Source: Salinibius halmophilus (GTDB lineage Bacteria; Pseudomonadota; Gammaproteobacteria; Pseudomonadales; Natronospirillaceae). From it: 64,000 bases of DNA. Position numbers and translations under genes: made by a program. Within the stretch, counting starts at the first letter, position 1. Each line of letters begins with the position of its first letter. Of the stretch, positions 1 to 7,632 are shown in pieces. The notes under the pieces are model-generated. The model ran no database searches. It saw only the letters and a program-made list of their open reading frames with translations, and was not told where the DNA came from. Where the stretch lies: contig NZ_QPEP01000012.1 of assembly GCF_003577475.1 (NCBI RefSeq), positions 109,405-173,404 on the forward strand, in the 5' to 3' direction.

Positions 1-1374
1 GTGATGAAGCTACGTATGGTTCGCTTCCTACGTACACCTGAATATGATGATCTATTCTCTGGCGACCCAATCTGGGCAACTGAGTCTATTGGTGGTCAAG
101 GTCTAGACGGCCGTACTCTGGTAACAAAAACCAGCTTCCGTTTCTTGAACACGCTATACACCATGGGTGCTAGCCCAGAGCCAAACATCACGGTTCTGTG
201 GTCTGAGCAGCTTCCACGTGGCTTTAAAGAGTACTGTGCAAAAGTATCTATCGATACTAGCTCAATTCAGTACGAAAACGACGACCTAATGCGCCCAGAC
301 ATGCAAAGCGATGACTACGCGATTGCTTGCTGTGTATCGCCAATGATCGTTGGTAAACAAATGCAGTTCTTCGGTGCGCGTGCCAACCTTGCGAAAACAT
401 TGTTGTACGTGATCAACGGTGGTGTTGATGAGAAGCTAGGCATCCAAGTTGGCCCTAAAGAAGCGCCAATGGATGACGAAGTGCTAGATTTCGACAAGGT
501 TTACAATAAGCTTGACGAGTTCATGGACTGGTTGGCAACTCAGTACGTGACAGCACTGAACTCTATCCACTACATGCACGACAAGTACGCGTACGAAGCC
601 ATTCAGATGGCGCTACACGACCGTGACGTAACTCGCACGATGGCATGTGGTATTGCTGGTCTGTCTGTAACGGCTGACTCTTTGGCGGCGATTAAATACG
701 CAAAAGTGAAGCCAGTGCGTAACGAGCAAGGCATCGCGATCGACTTCGAAGTGGAAGGCGACTATCCGAAATTCGGTAACAACGATGACCGCGTAGACAG
801 CATTGCCGTTGACCTAGTAGAGCGTTTCATGGGCAAGATCCGTGCACGTAAAACTTACCGCAACGCGATCCCGACTCAGTCTGTACTAACCATTACTTCT
901 AACGTTGTATACGGTAAGAAGACTGGTAACACACCGGATGGCCGTCGTGCTGGCGAGCCGTTTGCACCAGGTGCAAACCCAATGCACGGTCGTGATACGA
1001 AGGGTGCGGTAGCGTCGCTAAGCTCTGTTGCCAAGATTCCATTTGAACACGCCAAAGATGGTATCTCTTACACCTTCTCTATCGTGCCAAAGGCACTAGG
1101 TAAAGACGATGCAGGTCAGAAGAGCAACTTGGTTGGCTTGATGGATGGTTACTTCCATAACGACACATGCTGTGGCACAGGTGGTACATGTGAAGGTGGT
1201 CAGCACCTAAACGTTAACGTACTTAACCGCGACATGCTGTTGGATGCGATGGAAAACCCAGAAAAGTACCCACAGCTAACGATCCGTGTATCTGGCTACG
1301 CAGTACGCTTTAACTCTCTGACACCAGAGCAGCAAAAAGACGTTGTAACGCGTACCTTTACTGAATCGCTATAA
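1..1374 (+). CDS. pflB: Formate acetyltransferase (pyruvate formate-lyase), 3' part
   Basis: Converts pyruvate and CoA to acetyl-CoA and formate in anaerobic cytoplasmic metabolism, using a glycyl radical. The gene runs in from the left edge, so about 300 N-terminal residues are missing and the GTG at base 1 is not a true start. Visible are the catalytic cysteine pair in the motif IACCVSPM (residues 110-111 of this fragment, equivalent to C418/C419 of the E. coli enzyme) and the radical site in RVSGYAVRF (Gly432). The fragment aligns by eye with the E. coli enzyme almost end to end. One oddity is a cysteine-rich stretch, TCCGTGGTC (residues 389-397), where the usual sequence is shorter and has no cysteine. 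A strong terminator follows, and pflA lies downstream beyond a repeat element. Confidence 0.97.
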   Translation: MMKLRMVRFLRTPEYDDLFSGDPIWATESIGGQGLDGRTLVTKTSFRFLNTLYTMGASPEPNITVLWSEQLPRGFKEYCAKVSIDTSSIQYENDDLMRPDMQSDDYAIACCVSPMIVGKQMQFFGARANLAKTLLYVINGGVDEKLGIQVGPKEAPMDDEVLDFDKVYNKLDEFMDWLATQYVTALNSIHYMHDKYAYEAIQMALHDRDVTRTMACGIAGLSVTADSLAAIKYAKVKPVRNEQGIAIDFEVEGDYPKFGNNDDRVDSIAVDLVERFMGKIRARKTYRNAIPTQSVLTITSNVVYGKKTGNTPDGRRAGEPFAPGANPMHGRDTKGAVASLSSVAKIPFEHAKDGISYTFSIVPKALGKDDAGQKSNLVGLMDGYFHNDTCCGTGGTCEGGQHLNVNVLNRDMLLDAMENPEKYPQLTIRVSGYAVRFNSLTPEQQKDVVTRTFTESL

Positions 1375-1410
1375 GCAACTTGGTATAGCTGGCGCTGCGC
1401 CAGCTCACCG

Positions 1411-1438
1411 AAAGCCCGCAGCACGCTGCGGGCTTTTT
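1411..1438 (+). terminator. Rho-independent terminator of pflB
   Basis: The stem AAAGCCCGCAGC/GCTGCGGGCTTT is followed by a T run, 36 bases after the pflB stop. A smaller GC-rich hairpin (about 1389-1404) precedes it. It implies that pflA is transcribed at least partly on its own. Confidence 0.85.
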
Positions 1439-1483
1439 GTTTTTGGGATCGTGCTGGTACGAGCGAGCGATGGCATTACCTAA

Positions 1484-1850
1484 ACGTCGACACGGTCGGG
1501 CGCGACCCCGGCTTAACCCATCCATGGGGGCTCACCATTTGCCATCCATGGCAAATGATGGTCGACTTATCAGGCAATGCTACCACTCGCCAGATAGTCA
1601 GTTACGATCAATCCAAAAACAAATAATCCGTAGTGATAGCCAATGGTTTGTTAAATCGAGCCATTCGCTATCACTGCTAAGAGCAAAGTATTTAATGGGT
1701 TGAGTACCCAAAATAGGTTGCTGCACATACCTCTATAGAACAAAAGGTGAGGCGGGGTGCATCGCTAAGTCGACCGTCATTTTGCATGGATGCAAAATGC
1801 GAGCCCTCAGGGATGAGTTAAGCCGGGGTCGCGCCCGACCGTGTCGACGT
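1484..1850. repeat. 367-bp composite inverted-repeat element between pflB and pflA
   Basis: Two arms of about 85 bases (1484-1569 and 1766-1850) are inverted copies of each other. The outer 34 bases (1484-1517 and 1817-1850) match perfectly and the rest imperfectly. Each arm carries its own 10-bp hairpin, CATTTGCCAT/ATGGCAAATG at 1536-1557 and CATTTTGCAT/ATGCAAAATG at 1778-1799; the bases differ between arms but pairing is kept. The centre has another hairpin (AGTGATAGC at 1632-1640 with GCTATCACT at 1667-1675, extended by AATGG/CCATT). An open frame across 1437-1703 has no protein-like features. The element could be a non-autonomous mobile element or a structured RNA. No clear target duplication was found at its ends. 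Confidence 0.8.
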
Positions 1851-1931
1851 GTGATGTACTCCGCTTCACCTGAAATCTAGCGAGGTTTAATACAGCAACC
1901 AGCCTGCGTACTCAACCCCGAGGAGAGTTTT

Positions 1932-2681
1932 ATGGCGTTACGCGGACGTATTCATTCAACCGAATCTTGTGGCACGGTGGATGGCCCTGGTATTCGATAT
2001 ATTGTGTTTATGCAGGGCTGTTTGATGCGCTGCAAGTATTGCCACAACCGCGACACTTGGGATTTGTCTGGTGGTGAAGAAGTTACCGTTGATCAGTTGA
2101 TGCCTGAAATTCTGTCGTATCGACACTTCATGAAATCATCCGGTGGTGGTGTGACCGCTTCTGGTGGCGAGGCTGTGCTGCAGCGTGAGTTTGTCGCTGA
2201 GTTATTTAAGGCATGCAAAGAAGAGGGGATCCATACAACGCTGGATACCAACGGCTTTGTAAAGCAATACGACGAAGCATTAAATGACCTGCTGTCGTAC
2301 ACCGATTTGGTCATGCTCGATTTGAAGCAGATGGATGACAAAGCCCATATTGAGCTAACCAAAACACCTAACCGCTATTCACTAGATTTTGCCCGCTATT
2401 TGGCGTTCCACGACAAGCCAATGTGGATTCGCTTAGTGGTTGTACCAGGCCACACTGATTCGGTTGAAAATGCCGATAAAATGGGGCGATTTATCGCCAC
2501 TGAGCTTGGCAACAAAGTCGAAAAAGTTGAGTTGCTGCCATACCACACCATGGGTGCACACAAGTGGGAGCACTTTGGCGATGACTATGAGTTGATCGAC
2601 GTGAAGTCGCCAACGCAAGATATTATGGTCAAGCTGAAGAATGTGATCGCTAGCCATGGTGTGAATGTTGTAATCGGCTAG
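1932..2681 (+). CDS. pflA: Pyruvate formate-lyase 1-activating enzyme
   Basis: A radical SAM enzyme that installs the glycyl radical on PflB using a [4Fe-4S] cluster and S-adenosylmethionine. The cluster motif CX3CX2C is at C30, C34 and C37 in GCLMRCKYCHN. The GGE-type SAM-binding segment TASGGEAVLQ and the LDTNGF segment are also present. The 249-residue length is normal for the family. The start follows GAGGAG with proper spacing. Pairing with pflB on the same strand is the usual arrangement, but here 557 bases containing a terminator and a structured repeat separate the two genes. Confidence 0.97.
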   Translation: MALRGRIHSTESCGTVDGPGIRYIVFMQGCLMRCKYCHNRDTWDLSGGEEVTVDQLMPEILSYRHFMKSSGGGVTASGGEAVLQREFVAELFKACKEEGIHTTLDTNGFVKQYDEALNDLLSYTDLVMLDLKQMDDKAHIELTKTPNRYSLDFARYLAFHDKPMWIRLVVVPGHTDSVENADKMGRFIATELGNKVEKVELLPYHTMGAHKWEHFGDDYELIDVKSPTQDIMVKLKNVIASHGVNVVIG

Positions 2682-2743
2682 TTGTAAAACAGCACCGCAA
2701 GCGCCATATTGATCACATCATTAGCCACATTTTGGAGGCAGGG

Positions 2744-3706
2744 ATGAAAAAGATTGCATTAGCATTAGGGTCAGGTGGGGCGCGCGGTTATGCTCATATT
2801 GGCGTAATTCGTGAACTTGAAGCTAGAGATTATGAAATCGTCGCCATCTCTGGTACTTCAATGGGCGCTTTAGTTGGTGGTTTGTATTGCACAGGGGCCA
2901 TGGAAGAGTATGCCGAATGGGTATGTTCCCTTGATTATTTAGGGGTGCTAAAACTATTAGACGTTACCTGGGATAAAGCTGGTGCCATACGTGGCGAGCG
3001 CGTTATGCAAGCCATGCGCGAGCTAATGGGTGACGTGAATATTCAAGACCTTGATATTCCCTATGCAGCCGTTGCCGCAGACCTGAATCGCCAGAAAGAA
3101 GTTTGGTTTCAAAATGGCTCACTCGATATGGCAATACGGGCATCTATCTCTATGCCTGGTGTGTTCACCCCTGTCTCGAATAAAAACGCATATCTCGTTG
3201 ATGGCGGCATTCTTAACCCGGTGCCTGTTAGTCCCCTGCAAGCAGCACACGATGCCGATCTAGTGATGGCGGTCAATGTCACCTCGGATATCAACAATGT
3301 CTCCATTGAACAGTTGTTGCCCGACTATTTCGCCAAAAAAGACAAAAACGAAAAACAAGATCGGCCAGCACAGCGTTTGGTTGACGATATTCGTAACCGA
3401 GCGTCTGGATTTATCGAACGCATATCATGGTGGGACGAGGCCGAATCTAGCGAGCAGCAGCGTGCCATGGCAAGAACCCGCAACTGGGGCAAGCTAGATA
3501 TGGTGATGCAATCATTTGACGTTACTCAAGCCTCATTGGCGCGCTACAAACTGGCTGGCTCACCACCAGATATTCAGATTGATATCGGCAAACAAACCAT
3601 CTCTACTTTCGACTTCCACCGCGCCGAGCCAATGATTGAACTGGGTGAGCGTTTGGCCCGTCGCGCGCTCGATGAATACGAGCGCACACCAGAGGTAAAG
3701 GCTTAA
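2744..3706 (+). CDS. rssA: Patatin-like phospholipase, RssA/YchK type
   Basis: Predicted serine lipid acyl hydrolase of the bacterial patatin family. The oxyanion-hole segment GSGGARG is at residues 9-15, the nucleophile Ser39 lies in GTSMG, and the catalytic Asp153 lies in VDGG; these make up the Ser-Asp dyad. There is no signal peptide, so the protein is probably cytoplasmic or on the inner face of the membrane. The ATG at 2744 was chosen because GGAGG lies just upstream; a longer TTG-start frame from 2732 overlaps that ribosome site. The C-terminal third (residues 190-320) is less conserved. The substrate is unknown. Confidence 0.88.
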   Translation: MKKIALALGSGGARGYAHIGVIRELEARDYEIVAISGTSMGALVGGLYCTGAMEEYAEWVCSLDYLGVLKLLDVTWDKAGAIRGERVMQAMRELMGDVNIQDLDIPYAAVAADLNRQKEVWFQNGSLDMAIRASISMPGVFTPVSNKNAYLVDGGILNPVPVSPLQAAHDADLVMAVNVTSDINNVSIEQLLPDYFAKKDKNEKQDRPAQRLVDDIRNRASGFIERISWWDEAESSEQQRAMARTRNWGKLDMVMQSFDVTQASLARYKLAGSPPDIQIDIGKQTISTFDFHRAEPMIELGERLARRALDEYERTPEVKA

Positions 3707-3854
3707 TTTCGTTTGGATCAGTGTAAAAGCGTGACCACGATCATGCTTAGCGAATAAAGGCTTAACTGTTGGTAATAAACTGTGAACCCATTCCGGCAGC
3801 CTCAGTGCATGGTGATCCATCATTAGCGGATAAGAATGATAGGAGAACAACAAT

Positions 3855-6137
3855 ATGCGCAAGCTAAGTATTTTAGCGGCCGGTGTTTTAGCAAGCACGG
3901 TAGCAATGGGTTACTCTGTTAACCCTCAGCCAGACCCACAAAATCCGGGTGGCTTTATTATGAGCGCTGCAGATCTGCAAGCAGCTGAAGATGCCAAAAC
4001 AGCAGATCCTATTTACGCTGAGTGGGCCAAAGCATTGGCTACGCGACCAAACTCAGTCGTTGAAGCGATCACTGTAGGTAACCCGAATAATCCAGAAAAC
4101 GTCCAGCGACTTGAGCGTGTGTTCCCTGAGACTGAATGGGATTTCTTAACCGGGATGGCACATGAGTCATATACCTATGAGAAGTTTCTAAAAGCTGTAG
4201 GTAAGTTCCCTGCGTTCTGTGGTGAATATACCGATGGCCGCGACTCTGACGCGATTTGTAAAAAATCTGTAATCACCGCTTTTGCTCACTTTGCGCAAGA
4301 AACAGGTGGTCATATTAAACTGAGCAATACTTCGGACAATCCACAAGGTTTGGAGGAGTGGCAGCAAGCGCTAGTTCACGTACGTGAGATGAATTGGTCG
4401 GAAGGTCAAGCTGGCTACTCAACTGGATGTGGCGAAAACGACTGGCGTACGCGTCGCTGGCCTTGCTCCGATACGCCAAGCTACTTTGGTCGTGGTGCCA
4501 AGCAGTTGAGCTATCACTTTAACTACGGCGCTTTTTCTGAGGTAATGTTTGATGGCGACGCTTCTGTGCTATTAAACAACCCTGCATTGGTGGCTGATAC
4601 TTGGTTAAACATGGCTTCTGCGGTTTGGTTCTTCTTGACTCCGCAAGCGCCAAAACCAGCAATGTTGCACGTAATTGATCGCACTTGGGTGCCTTCAACA
4701 CTGGATAAAGATCTTGGTATTGGTTACGGATTTGGTACTACCATTAATGTAATTAACGGTGGTATCGAGTGTGGTGAACAAAACAAAGATAAAGGTCAGC
4801 CAGTTAACCGTATCAGCTACTGGCGTGGATTGGCAGAACACTACAATATTCCGGTAGAACAAGACGAAGTTGATACATGCTGGCAACAGCGTCCGTACGG
4901 AAGCGTTAACGCGGACGAGCTTCAGAAATATGACGATATCCTAAATACCAACTGGGAAGCTGAGTTTCAATACTTTGCAGACCGTCCAGGTGGTATGTCT
5001 TTCGAGTGTAAGCTAGTTGGTTACCAAACGGCTTACTCTGCTTTGGAAGAAGATGGCTACGAAAAATGTATCACCGACGCTTACGGTGCTCACCAGAGTT
5101 GGCCTGAGATCCGTATCGTTTCAGCAGATCAGATTGTTACGCCAACACCAGTGCCATCTGGTTCAGTAACACCGGGTGCTCCTGCTTGGAATGCTAATTC
5201 GGTATACAACAAGGGTGACAAAGTAAGCTTCGAAGGTGCTGTATACGAAGCTCAGTGGTGGACTCAAGGTGATAGCCCTAGTGCTGGCGGACCTTGGCAG
5301 AAAGTAGATGGCTTGGTTGTTCAGCCAACGGCTACACCAGTAGTAACGGCTACACCAGTTGTAACGGCTACACCGGTAGTAACAGCTACACCAGTTGTAA
5401 CAGCTACACCAGTTGTAACAGCTACACCAGTTGTAACAGCTACACCAGTAGTAACAGCTACACCAATTGTAACGGCTACACCAATTGTAACGGCTACACC
5501 GGTAGTAACGGCTACCCCAGTAGTAACGGCTACACCAGTTGTAACGGCTACACCGGTAGTAACAGCCTCACCGGTAGTAACAGCCTCACCGGTAGTAACA
5601 GCCTCACCGGTAGTAACTAGCGTACCGACAACCGTACCAACTACGGCGCCAACAGCTGTACCAACATTACCTGGCGACGTATGCGTTGATGGTTTGGACG
5701 CTGTGTATGAAGCATCGCAGCCAATTCGTGTGATTGAGGGCCTAGGTCAAGTGCCGGTTGACTTGAGTGCGTTTAACTTCGACGACCAAGCATTGCAAGA
5801 CCTAACGCCGCATAGCGTTAAAGTGTCGCACAATGGCACGTCTTACGAGCAAACCGTTAACTACAGCCCAGTTAGCAAAATCCTACTGCTAGACCTAAGC
5901 AGTGTGACAGAGCTAACGAACGTTGAAATCAAGCTGGGTTACTTCGATTGCGCAGGTAACAGCAAAACAGTGACGTTGAAAGCAACGATCAAGCCAGATC
6001 CAAAGCTGATCGACGATATCAACGATCAAGTTAACAACGCTGTAAACGGCAACCCAGTAGTGGTGGGTTCTGCAGGCTGGCCAATGCTTCTGGTATTGGG
6101 TGGCTTAGTGGCAGCGCGTCGCCGCAAGCAATCATAA
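3855..6137 (+). CDS. Secreted GH19 chitinase with chitin-binding module, repeat linker and C-terminal sorting tail
   Basis: Predicted endochitinase. A signal peptide (residues 1 to about 20) precedes the GH19 domain, recognisable by FAHFAQETGGH with catalytic Glu149 and by YFGRGAKQLSYHFNYG. Around residues 440-485 is a CBM5/12-type module (PAWNANSVYNKGDKV, then YEAQWWTQGDSP). Next come 16 units of a six-residue ATPVVT repeat encoded by 5331-5618, then a domain of about 130 residues. The end is a short GS-G segment, a hydrophobic stretch and ARRRK, which resembles the GlyGly-CTERM tail processed by rhombosortase. AGGAG lies upstream of the start. It is a paralogue of the chitinase at 7633-9435; the C-terminal tail is the main difference. 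Confidence 0.9.
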   Translation: MRKLSILAAGVLASTVAMGYSVNPQPDPQNPGGFIMSAADLQAAEDAKTADPIYAEWAKALATRPNSVVEAITVGNPNNPENVQRLERVFPETEWDFLTGMAHESYTYEKFLKAVGKFPAFCGEYTDGRDSDAICKKSVITAFAHFAQETGGHIKLSNTSDNPQGLEEWQQALVHVREMNWSEGQAGYSTGCGENDWRTRRWPCSDTPSYFGRGAKQLSYHFNYGAFSEVMFDGDASVLLNNPALVADTWLNMASAVWFFLTPQAPKPAMLHVIDRTWVPSTLDKDLGIGYGFGTTINVINGGIECGEQNKDKGQPVNRISYWRGLAEHYNIPVEQDEVDTCWQQRPYGSVNADELQKYDDILNTNWEAEFQYFADRPGGMSFECKLVGYQTAYSALEEDGYEKCITDAYGAHQSWPEIRIVSADQIVTPTPVPSGSVTPGAPAWNANSVYNKGDKVSFEGAVYEAQWWTQGDSPSAGGPWQKVDGLVVQPTATPVVTATPVVTATPVVTATPVVTATPVVTATPVVTATPVVTATPIVTATPIVTATPVVTATPVVTATPVVTATPVVTASPVVTASPVVTASPVVTSVPTTVPTTAPTAVPTLPGDVCVDGLDAVYEASQPIRVIEGLGQVPVDLSAFNFDDQALQDLTPHSVKVSHNGTSYEQTVNYSPVSKILLLDLSSVTELTNVEIKLGYFDCAGNSKTVTLKATIKPDPKLIDDINDQVNNAVNGNPVVVGSAGWPMLLVLGGLVAARRRKQS
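5331..5618 (+). repeat. 18-bp tandem repeat encoding the Thr/Pro linker of the first GH19 chitinase
   Basis: Sixteen consecutive 18-base units encode ATPVVT, with variants ATPIVT (two units) and ASPVVT (the last three). The third positions vary little between neighbours, which indicates recent expansion. This would be a flexible linker between the chitin-binding module and the C-terminal domain, and the copy number is likely to vary between strains. Confidence 0.9.
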
Positions 6138-6166
6138 AATTAGCATCGCCCCCTAAATGCTAGTGT

Positions 6167-6195
6167 AAAGCCGAGGTGAGAGCCTCGGCTTTTTT
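6167..6195 (+). terminator. Terminator after the first GH19 chitinase
   Basis: The stem AAAGCCGAGG/CCTCGGCTTT with a six-base loop and a T run lies 30 bases after the stop codon. It may also serve the opposing operon whose last gene ends at 6236. Confidence 0.85.
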
Positions 6196-6235
6196 ATGGT
6201 AGTGCGTGGAGCACTAACTAAGTGCTCAATTCCTT

Positions 6236-6835
6236 TTAAAACCGCCTCCCCATCGATAACCGAACAAGCCCCTCGTTTTGGTATGCCAGTGGTGCAATGT
6301 CTAGCCCTGCAGCAATTGTGAAGCCACCACTAGTTTGATACTGAGCGTTGATTGGCACTATATTTAGGTGCACGTCTAACTCGTCATTAGAGTTAAAAGC
6401 CTCCACTGCTAATCCAGCTGCTACCTGCGTGCTAACTGTCCAGCGAGATGATTGTTGCCAGTTAAATTGGCGTCCATAATAAGCCGCGAGTTCAGGCGCT
6501 AGCGCGCAATCATAATCTCGCCATACCTTTCCTGGCTGAACAACATCAGCCGTGTCGGTTGTTGTATTTACGTCCGGCGACGAAGTCTTCATGTCGTCGA
6601 CTAGACCGTATTTACAATCGATCTGCTGGCTCAGTTCAATGCCAAAAAAGTGCACCTGCTTAGGCCGATTGCTATCTAGTACATATTCCAGAGCTAACCC
6701 CGCCTGAGGTAAACCATTCACGGCGCTGCGGGTGTCAATCTGGTCGGCTGTTGAATCTAGTGCTGGCGCAAAGGTTTGTATCACAACGCGAACTTGCTGA
6801 TCCCATAATTGTGTATCAATTGGTAGTGCATCCAT
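6236..6835 (-). CDS. Hypothetical beta-rich protein, second gene of a two-gene envelope operon
   Basis: Not recognised. The 199-residue product has alternating hydrophobic/polar segments and ends in Arg-Phe (GRRF), as many outer-membrane barrels do, but the N-terminus (MDALPIDTQLWDQQ) shows no signal peptide. The start is well supported: AAGGAG lies eight bases upstream, directly after the stop of the preceding gene, so the two genes are translationally coupled. Possibly it is a piece of a barrel that works with the upstream gene product, or one gene split in two. Function unknown. Confidence 0.7.
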   Translation of the reverse strand: MDALPIDTQLWDQQVRVVIQTFAPALDSTADQIDTRSAVNGLPQAGLALEYVLDSNRPKQVHFFGIELSQQIDCKYGLVDDMKTSSPDVNTTTDTADVVQPGKVWRDYDCALAPELAAYYGRQFNWQQSSRWTVSTQVAAGLAVEAFNSNDELDVHLNIVPINAQYQTSGGFTIAAGLDIAPLAYQNEGLVRLSMGRRF

Positions 6836-6846
6836 GGTGGTGCTCC

Positions 6847-7344
6847 TTAGAAATTAAAACCGATATGAATGCCTGGGGTAAACTCAGGGATCTTCACTAG
6901 TGACAAGCGCAGCTGCCAATTATTGCTATCGAAAGCAATCCGCACTGGGTCTACTTGTGGGTAATATGCAAGGCCGGTACTTACGTTGGGCTCCAGATAG
7001 CCAGGCAATATAACGTCTAATTCGGCACTCGATGAAAGCATGAAGTGCTTGCTTGATAGCCATGTTTTGTGAGCGCCGATAAATGCGAAGTAGGCCAAAT
7101 TAGAGTGGGCTGCATTATTGTCTTCGCATATCAGGTAAGTGTTGCTAGCGCCCAAGCCAAACCTAAGGTAGTGCGGTGTTTCAATTGCGGCCGACAAGTG
7201 CAGCGCTGGTGATACCTCAGTTGGGTGGGCAGTTTCGGTGCAGCTCAACTCAATGGCTGGTAGCAGGTGTGATTCAACAATCAACAGATCGGCTTGCGCG
7301 GCCACTGCAATGCTTACAGTGGTGGCAAGAAAGAGTCGCTTCAT
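6847..7344 (-). CDS. Hypothetical secreted or outer-membrane protein
   Basis: The 165-residue protein has a clear signal peptide (MKRLFLATTVSIAVAAQA), beta-strand-like alternation and a C-terminal Phe (IGFNF), as expected of an outer-membrane barrel. The start is preceded by AAGGA. It is the first gene of a two-gene operon lying between two paralogous chitinases on the opposite strand. No family was recognised. Its position suggests, but does not show, a link to chitin use. Confidence 0.7.
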   Translation of the reverse strand: MKRLFLATTVSIAVAAQADLLIVESHLLPAIELSCTETAHPTEVSPALHLSAAIETPHYLRFGLGASNTYLICEDNNAAHSNLAYFAFIGAHKTWLSSKHFMLSSSAELDVILPGYLEPNVSTGLAYYPQVDPVRIAFDSNNWQLRLSLVKIPEFTPGIHIGFNF

Positions 7345-7632
7345 TGGATGTCCTTTTTCTATATCTTTTTAGTAAATCGCTATTTGCAACCATTTTCCCA
7401 TTGCCGCACTCGGATCAATTGATTTGATAGGGTGTTCAGGCGCGAACTGATCCACAGCAAGAACAAAAATTTTTCAATGTATGTTATTGATGAAATGTGT
7501 CCTACTACACAAAAGCATGCTCACTAGTTGACGATACTGCCAATTAGCTTGCACTATTGGATAGGTGCTGAAATCGGTGCCAATCCAACAGCAATGCCTA
7601 CAAAAATAACAATGGCACGACAGGTGATTTAA

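Noticed and set aside
1437..1703. 88-codon open frame between pflB and pflA
   Set aside because: It runs through the pflB terminator and the inverted-repeat arm, has no ribosome site, and shows no protein-like composition.
1484..1850. Insertion sequence with transposase
   Set aside because: The inverted ends suggest mobility, but the 367-bp element has no transposase frame and no clear target duplication.
5294..5620. 108-codon frame rich in Ser, Asn, Gly, Tyr and Thr within the first chitinase
   Set aside because: It is only the chitinase linker repeat read in another frame.
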